From Chthonomonas sp. UBA1950 (lineage in GTDB: Bacteria; Armatimonadota; Fimbriimonadia; Fimbriimonadales; Fimbriimonadaceae), in assembly GCA_002336105.1 (NCBI GenBank), contig DDEQ01000033.1, positions 1 to 64,000 of the forward strand: DNA of 64,000 nt, in the 5' to 3' direction. How positions within the stretch are numbered: position 1 is the first letter of the stretch; each line of letters opens with the position of its first letter. A program made the translations under genes and the position numbers. Of this stretch, positions 59,575 through 64,000 are shown piece after piece. The notes under the pieces were generated by a model, which saw only the letters and a list, made by a program, of their open reading frames with translations, was not told the DNA's origin and made no database searches.

Positions 59575-59915
59575 CTAGTTAGCTCCTTCACTAATGCAAA
59601 GTGTCGACGCGGAATTTAAACGTGATTCCGTGGCGGAGATCTGCGACTTTCCGGCAAATGAATGCGAAAAAATCGGATCGGTGAGTCTTGGTTTACAATC
59701 CTTCCTTGAGGACCACCTGTTCAGCCGTTCGGCAAAGATCACCGAAGTTTTTGATGCAGGAATGCGCTCATCATGACACGATTGCTTTTCCTCATGTGAG
59801 CGCATTGTATGGTTCCCTGCGTGACTACCTCAGCCCCCTCCCAGTGGCTTTTGGTTACAAACCGGGCCTTTCGTTACGTTCACCGTTCACTGTCAAAAGG
59901 CAGTTCCCTTAAAAC
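59575..59915 (-). promoter_or_regulatory. Structured leader upstream of the corrinoid gene; possible diverged cobalamin riboswitch
   Basis: On the minus strand the sequence shows AAGGGAA (59904-59910), GCCACTG (59842-59848) and GGGAAC (59812-59819 region) in the order and spacing that recall parts of cobalamin riboswitches, but the P3-P6 core (AATCC, CCCGCAACTGT) is not clearly present. It is followed by a strong hairpin: AATGCGCTCA/TGAGCGCATT (59761-59770 with 59797-59806), extended by 5 bp past one bulged base. A 60-codon plus-strand frame (59594-59776) lies here without a ribosome binding site. A regulatory RNA is plausible, not proven. Confidence 0.4.
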
Positions 59916-60126
59916 GTGAAAGACATGTTTGCATCTCATCACCCACTGAAAGGTTAGGTCAATGTCGCCCTGAATTGATGTCGTCAATTTCGATGACTAG
60001 AAACAATGTTCAAGCACCCAGCCACATTTGAACCTAATTTGGGAATATTTTAAGGTTGAGTGTTCAAGCTATAAAAGATTTACTAGACAAACTAGGCATT
60101 TCACCTGTAAAGTGCGATAAGGTTCC
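59916..60126. other. Upstream region of GH51, no gene recognised
   Basis: About 210 bases between the putative corrinoid leader and the GH51 start. Only AT-rich stretches (e.g. GCTATAAAAG near 60070) that may belong to the GH51 promoter are seen; no repeat or open frame stands out. Confidence 0.35.
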
Positions 60127-62496
60127 ATGATATTCCTCGCAAGCTATATAGTCCTTGGCCTCGCCCAGTCGACGGCTACAGTCACCGTTGACACGACCGC
60201 TCGGGGTAAAGAGATTAGCCCGATGCTCTACGGGATCTTCTTCGAAGAAATCAACCGAGCTGGAGATGGCGGCATTTACGCCGAAATGCTTCAAAATAGA
60301 TCCTTTGAAGACGCAGATAATCCGCTCGGCTGGAGCATCCAGTCGCCTGACTCGGCGACGATGACGCTCGACAAATCGGTTCCGCTCAATCCAAATAGCC
60401 CAACAAGCCTATGCGTTGACGTCAAAACCACTGCCGAAGTCATCAACAGGGGCTTTGTCTCACCCAGAAAACCAGATGCTCGGCTTGTCAACATCGGCCA
60501 CGTTTCTGATGGGATTCGAATCGAGAAGGGCAAAACTTACAACCTGGACATTTTTGTTCGAGCTGAATCGACGAATGGTAAAGTTTCGGCAAAGCTTGTA
60601 TCTCAGTCAGGCACCGTTTTAGCGTCACAAGAGATCGGAAGCACTTCGACCAACTGGAAGCGCAGCAAGCAGACACTGAAATCAATCGGCTCAGACAACT
60701 CGGCTTATCTTGTAATTTCGTTTGACAAGCCTGGAAAGTACTGGATAGATGGCCTGTCACTGATGCCGACCGATACTTGGAATGGTCGCGCAAACGGCCT
60801 GCGCCCCGATCTGCTCGAAGCTATCGAGAAGATAAAGCCAGCTTTTGTCAGGTTCCCAGGTGGTTGTTTCGTCGAAGGCTATAACATGGCGAACGCGTTC
60901 CGATGGAAGAACTCTATCGGTGATATTTCTGAACGAAAAGGGCATCGTAATCTTTGGGGTTACTATTCAACGAACGGCCTCGGATATCTCGAATATCTCG
61001 AGATGTGCGAAGACCTGAAGGCCGAGCCACTCTTCGTCATCAACGTCGGCATGGCTCACGAGGACGTGGTGCCTATGGATCAAATGGGCGAGTTTGTACA
61101 AGACGCTCTTGATGCCATCGAATACGCTAACGGACCTGTCACATCAAAGTGGGGTGCTTTACGTGCTCAAGCAGGTCATCCAAAGCCATTTGGTCTGAAG
61201 TACATGGAGATCGGAAACGAAAATGGTGGCCCCCGCTATCATGAGCGTTACCGCCTTTTCCATGACGCGATCAAGGCGAAATACCCTGAGATGCAACTCA
61301 TCGCTTGCGATTGGGGCGGCTATCCGACTGATCGACCGATTGACTACATAGACTCTCACAATTACTCATCCCCAGTGAACTTCTTACGAAACGCTACTCG
61401 GTATGACTCATATCCGCGAACCGCACCCAAGGTTTACTTCGGCGAATATGCGGTCACCGAAGGTTGTGGATTGGGCAACGTACGCGCTGCGATAGGAGAA
61501 GCTGCCTTTATGACAGGCTTGGAGCGAAATGGCGACATCGTACGCATGTCGTCCTATGCACCGCTCCTGAGCAATGAACCTTGGAAAGCTTGGAATCCGA
61601 ACGCGATCATCTTCGACCAGGCTCGTTCGTATGGCACACCCAGTTATTGGGTTCAGACTATGTTCTCGCCGAACACGGTAAACCGCGTTTATCCGACGAA
61701 GATTTCCCAGCCAGCCTCAGCACCGCTTCCCTATGTTGGCCAAGCCGGGTTCGGAACCTACAACACTCAAGCAGAGTTTAAGGACTTCAAGATCGAAGTG
61801 GCGGGCAAAGTTGTTGCGGCTCAATCTGACCTTAAAACCTCAACGGGTGATTGGACTAAAATCGGGGATGTTTTGAAACAGACCGGTGGTGAAACCTTCA
61901 CCATGGCAATGGCAGGTGCATCGAACCTCGGAGATTGTACGATCAGCCTTAAGGCTATGAAAACCGGCGGTGTCGAAGGATTCTTTATCTACTTCGGAAC
62001 AAACGGCAAAGGCCAGCGCAACTTCTGGAACATCGGTGGCTGGGGCAACACTGAAATGGCGATTCAGGGAACTGACGGCGACAGCCGACGCATCAGTCAC
62101 TCCATAGAATCGAACAGGTGGTACGACCTCAAGGTTGTTATTGCTGGTCCAAAGATCGAGTGCTATCTCGACGGCAAATTGATGCAAACCTACACTCGTC
62201 AGCCCGCGCCGTCCTTCTTTGCCTCGGTCGGAAAGGATGATAAAACTGGTGACTGGGTTCTCAAACTTGTCAATGCAGCAGATAAACCTTACTCCACGAC
62301 GATTGACCTAGCGGGCTTGCCATCAAAACGGTTAAATGGGTCGCTACTTCAAATGGCTAATGCCGATCCATTTGCTGAAAACTCATTCACAACGCCCAAC
62401 AAGATTAGGCCAAGATTGAGCCGCGTGAACTTCAACTCCAATTCATTCAACGTAAAACTTCCGGCAAATAGTGTCAGTGTGTATCGTCTGAAGTAA
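60127..62496 (+). CDS. Alpha-L-arabinofuranosidase, GH51
   Basis: The 789-residue secreted enzyme has a signal peptide (MIFLASYIVLGLAQS). The family start ISPMLYGIFFEEINRAGDGG is followed by a CBM4/9-like beta-sandwich inserted at about 65-215. The catalytic barrel carries the acid/base Glu365 (IEIGNENGG region) and nucleophile Glu440 (VYFGEYAVT). A second inserted sandwich of laminin-G/concanavalin type (about 545-690) lies before the C-terminal beta domain. It removes arabinose side chains from arabinoxylan or pectin, fitting with the GH39 gene at 42 kb. Confidence 0.94.
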   Translation: MIFLASYIVLGLAQSTATVTVDTTARGKEISPMLYGIFFEEINRAGDGGIYAEMLQNRSFEDADNPLGWSIQSPDSATMTLDKSVPLNPNSPTSLCVDVKTTAEVINRGFVSPRKPDARLVNIGHVSDGIRIEKGKTYNLDIFVRAESTNGKVSAKLVSQSGTVLASQEIGSTSTNWKRSKQTLKSIGSDNSAYLVISFDKPGKYWIDGLSLMPTDTWNGRANGLRPDLLEAIEKIKPAFVRFPGGCFVEGYNMANAFRWKNSIGDISERKGHRNLWGYYSTNGLGYLEYLEMCEDLKAEPLFVINVGMAHEDVVPMDQMGEFVQDALDAIEYANGPVTSKWGALRAQAGHPKPFGLKYMEIGNENGGPRYHERYRLFHDAIKAKYPEMQLIACDWGGYPTDRPIDYIDSHNYSSPVNFLRNATRYDSYPRTAPKVYFGEYAVTEGCGLGNVRAAIGEAAFMTGLERNGDIVRMSSYAPLLSNEPWKAWNPNAIIFDQARSYGTPSYWVQTMFSPNTVNRVYPTKISQPASAPLPYVGQAGFGTYNTQAEFKDFKIEVAGKVVAAQSDLKTSTGDWTKIGDVLKQTGGETFTMAMAGASNLGDCTISLKAMKTGGVEGFFIYFGTNGKGQRNFWNIGGWGNTEMAIQGTDGDSRRISHSIESNRWYDLKVVIAGPKIECYLDGKLMQTYTRQPAPSFFASVGKDDKTGDWVLKLVNAADKPYSTTIDLAGLPSKRLNGSLLQMANADPFAENSFTTPNKIRPRLSRVNFNSNSFNVKLPANSVSVYRLK

Positions 62497-62500
62497 CTGG

Positions 62501-62986
62501 ATGGATATTCGGATCATCACCGTCGGAGGCACCATTGATAAGGTGTACTTCGACGACCTCAGCCAATATGAAGTTGGAGAGAGCCTGGTCAACACTTTTT
62601 TTGACCGGGCTCGGGTCGGTTTTACCTTCGTCGTAGAACCTCTTTTACGAAAAGACAGCCTAAAGCTTACAGGCGAAGACAGACGGTTAATTTTGAACGC
62701 CGTTCAAGCTTCGCCAGAGAATCACATCGTCATCACACATGGAACTGATACGATGGTTGACACGGGTAAGGAACTCGTCAACATTCCCAACAAGGTGATT
62801 GTTTTGACCGGGGCAATGCAACCTGCTCGATTTCAAGATAGCGACGCCATGTTTAACCTTGGGACCGCCGTTGCCGCCGCGCAAATGAGCAGCCCAGGCG
62901 TCTATATCGCCATGAACGGCCTAGTCTTGCCTGTTGCAGAGGCGCGGAAGAATCGAGATCTTGGACGGTTCGAAAAAGCCTTATAG
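62501..62986 (+). CDS. Single-domain asparaginase-like protein
   Basis: The 161-residue protein is the N-terminal domain of L-asparaginases only: IITVGGTIDKVYF has the first catalytic Thr region and VITHGTDTMVDTG the second Thr-Asp. The usual C-terminal domain (about 150 residues) is missing, yet the frame ends cleanly (DLGRFEKAL). Such short forms exist as a group in bacteria. Activity is uncertain. It follows GH51 by 4 bp and overlaps the convergent gene by 6 bp. Confidence 0.85.
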   Translation: MDIRIITVGGTIDKVYFDDLSQYEVGESLVNTFFDRARVGFTFVVEPLLRKDSLKLTGEDRRLILNAVQASPENHIVITHGTDTMVDTGKELVNIPNKVIVLTGAMQPARFQDSDAMFNLGTAVAAAQMSSPGVYIAMNGLVLPVAEARKNRDLGRFEKAL

Positions 62987-63682
62987 CCGGAAATACTTCG
63001 CAATAGCATCGATACGAGAAGGTGCGATGCTATGCCCTGTCAGTTCCTGTATCTGACCTGAATGCTTCGGCGTAATCCGAAGCTCGTCGTACAAGTAGTC
63101 CGCCGCCGCTTCTCGACCGTACTCGGCGAGAAGCAATTCCAAAGTCGTGCTTTCGTCGATCAATGGAATGATCGTCGTCATCAATTTGCCCTTGAGGCGA
63201 GAGGGGCGATGAAACTGATCGAACCACGGAATCGCCAAGGTTGAAATCCAGTCGACGACTTCCTCAACCGGCTGGATCCCAGCGGTAGCGTCCCAGAAAC
63301 ACCATTGCGGAGGAAGATTGAGTTCGCCAATATTCCCGCTAGCGATGACGATTGGAGCCCGACTAGACGGTCGCCAATATTTCCCCCTAATCTCTCTGAC
63401 ACCCGAATGGCTCAAATGCACTCGAACGCAAAATCTGCCGTCATCCCGTGGGTTTGGCCGAATGAGAATTTCCTCAACAAACTTTCCTTCCCTTCGCTCG
63501 GCAAGTGGAATACCGCCGTTCTTGAAGAATCTGAAGCCTTCCCGAAAGAGCGCACCGCTAATGAACAGTGCGGCACCAGAAACCGGGTCCTGGCCTTTAT
63601 AAGCGTTCGACTCGAATTGTCCCTGCCAAGCGATGTCAAACTCGGATTCGGACAAGAACGATTGACGCGCTACACCTAACAT
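62981..63682 (-). CDS. Cytoplasmic protein of unknown function
   Basis: The 233-residue protein has no signal peptide. Its centre is beta-rich (GRFCVRVHLSHSGVREIRGK, APIVIASGNIGELNLPPQWC) and the C-terminal ~70 residues are helical (ESTTLELLLAEYGREAAADY) like a small DNA- or ubiquitin-like-binding tail. No family is recognised. The start is 8 bp after the stop of the cyclase-like gene, so both belong to one operon. The end overlaps the asparaginase gene by 6 bp. Confidence 0.65.
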   Translation of the reverse strand: MLGVARQSFLSESEFDIAWQGQFESNAYKGQDPVSGAALFISGALFREGFRFFKNGGIPLAERREGKFVEEILIRPNPRDDGRFCVRVHLSHSGVREIRGKYWRPSSRAPIVIASGNIGELNLPPQWCFWDATAGIQPVEEVVDWISTLAIPWFDQFHRPSRLKGKLMTTIIPLIDESTTLELLLAEYGREAAADYLYDELRITPKHSGQIQELTGHSIAPSRIDAIAKYFRL

Positions 63683-63689
63683 AAGGCTC

Positions 63690-64000
63690 CTAAGCTTGTT
63701 CGGTCGCGGGAGCCGGAAGCGGAGGCGGTGTTCCCTGTTTTGCTTCGATGGGGGTAGACCGAGGAATCCAAACCCTTCCGTTTACACCGCTTGCATTCAC
63801 TTCTTGCTGTCCAACCGCAGTTGGCCCGCCGACGATGAACGTCGCAGCAGCATCGCTCACGACTACCGAACCCGGAGGGGCGACTTTCTGCAAATGCGCG
63901 GCAATGTCAATCACGCTCGCGAAGTGAACTGACTTGATGTCGTCTGCATCCGGCGCGACGACGGTTCCGGTATGGATCGCTTGGCGAACAACGATCGGCA
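63690..64000 (-). CDS. C-terminal part of a nucleotidyl-cyclase-like protein (cut by the window)
   Basis: The frame is open from the window edge to TAG at 63690-63692, so the start is outside. The visible ~102 residues include VVRQAIHTGTVVAPDADDIK, then HFASVIDIAAHLQKVAPPGS and VVVSDAAATFIVG, which resemble the end of class III adenylate/guanylate cyclase domains (VRIGIHTG ... VNLAARL ... PGEILVS). It ends with a Pro/Ala-rich tail (TPPPLPAPATEQA). Catalytic metal residues would be upstream and cannot be seen, so activity is unknown. Confidence 0.55.
   Translation of the reverse strand, partial: PIVVRQAIHTGTVVAPDADDIKSVHFASVIDIAAHLQKVAPPGSVVVSDAAATFIVGGPTAVGQQEVNASGVNGRVWIPRSTPIEAKQGTPPPLPAPATEQA

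Noticed and set aside
59594..59776. 60-codon plus-strand frame in the corrinoid leader
   Set aside because: No ribosome binding site and overlap with a probable regulatory leader on the other strand; kept only as a remark.

Overview
The window looks like a bacterial chromosome segment from the Armatimonadota, most likely the Fimbriimonadia, possibly from a metagenome assembly. The evidence is an orphan DUF1800 protein, a pseudopilin with the FTLIELLVVIAII / DGH signature expanded in Armatimonadota and Planctomycetota, futalosine-pathway MqnE, MutS2, many exported proteins and lipoproteins, medium GC, and heavy use of CGA for arginine. The first ~1.4 kb does not fit. It carries prs-type terminator / rplY / pth / start of ychF in the proteobacterial (betaproteobacterial-looking) order, with GC-rich third positions and CGC/CTG codons. 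Codon use changes abruptly inside the conserved G1 motif of ychF (about 1418-1480). The simplest reading is a chimeric join (assembly or cloning); recombination is possible but less likely.

Layout. 0-1.45 kb: proteobacterial rplY-pth. 1.45-7.9 kb: rest of ychF, a TPR/GT41 O-GlcNAc-transferase-like protein, CDP-sugar genes rfbF-rfbG, and a haloalkane-dehalogenase-like protein lacking the catalytic His. 7.9-11.7 kb: SulP transporter, deoC, an unusual Fur-family regulator and a small conserved ORF with a structured leader. 11.8-20.5 kb: DUF1800, MBL hydrolase, DUF1015, ispA-recN, TfoX-like, GNAT/HTH-like. 20.7-29.3 kb: DUF3187, then an AbrB-TolC-MFP-RND efflux operon closed by a strong terminator, and DUF6159. 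29.3-36 kb: mqnE, a gene with an in-frame stop preceded by an 18-bp perfect hairpin over its start codon, two lipoproteins, mutS2-cdd. 36-42.3 kb: orphan MlaE permease, two tandem paralogous exported proteins, an orphan phage/eCIS tail-tube protein, and stress genes (Usp, Hsp20, HTH-PAS). 42.2-46 kb: GH39, a frameshifted exported protein, an unknown exported protein and an ATPase-like remnant. 45.9-50 kb: YajQ, CoA-binding protein, a pseudopilin under a convincing TPP riboswitch, and two exported Cys-rich proteins. 50-56.4 kb: uppS-frr-pyrH and a TetR-HlyD-ABC ATPase-ABC permease operon. 56.4-59.6 kb: a corrinoid methyl-transfer cluster (corrinoid protein, small unknown, URO-D-type methyltransferase, homocysteine methyltransferase) behind a ~550-bp structured leader. 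60.1-64 kb: GH51 arabinofuranosidase, a one-domain asparaginase, an unknown protein, and the end of a nucleotidyl-cyclase-like protein.

The most notable items are the corrinoid cluster, which looks like a split methionine-synthase-like pathway from an unknown methyl donor; the TPP riboswitch in front of a pseudopilin; the orphan tail-tube gene; the RND pump with about 65 extra membrane residues; and the dehalogenase-fold protein with Arg for His. No rRNA, tRNA, CRISPR array or insertion sequence was recognised. All family calls come from reading motifs; no database search was run.
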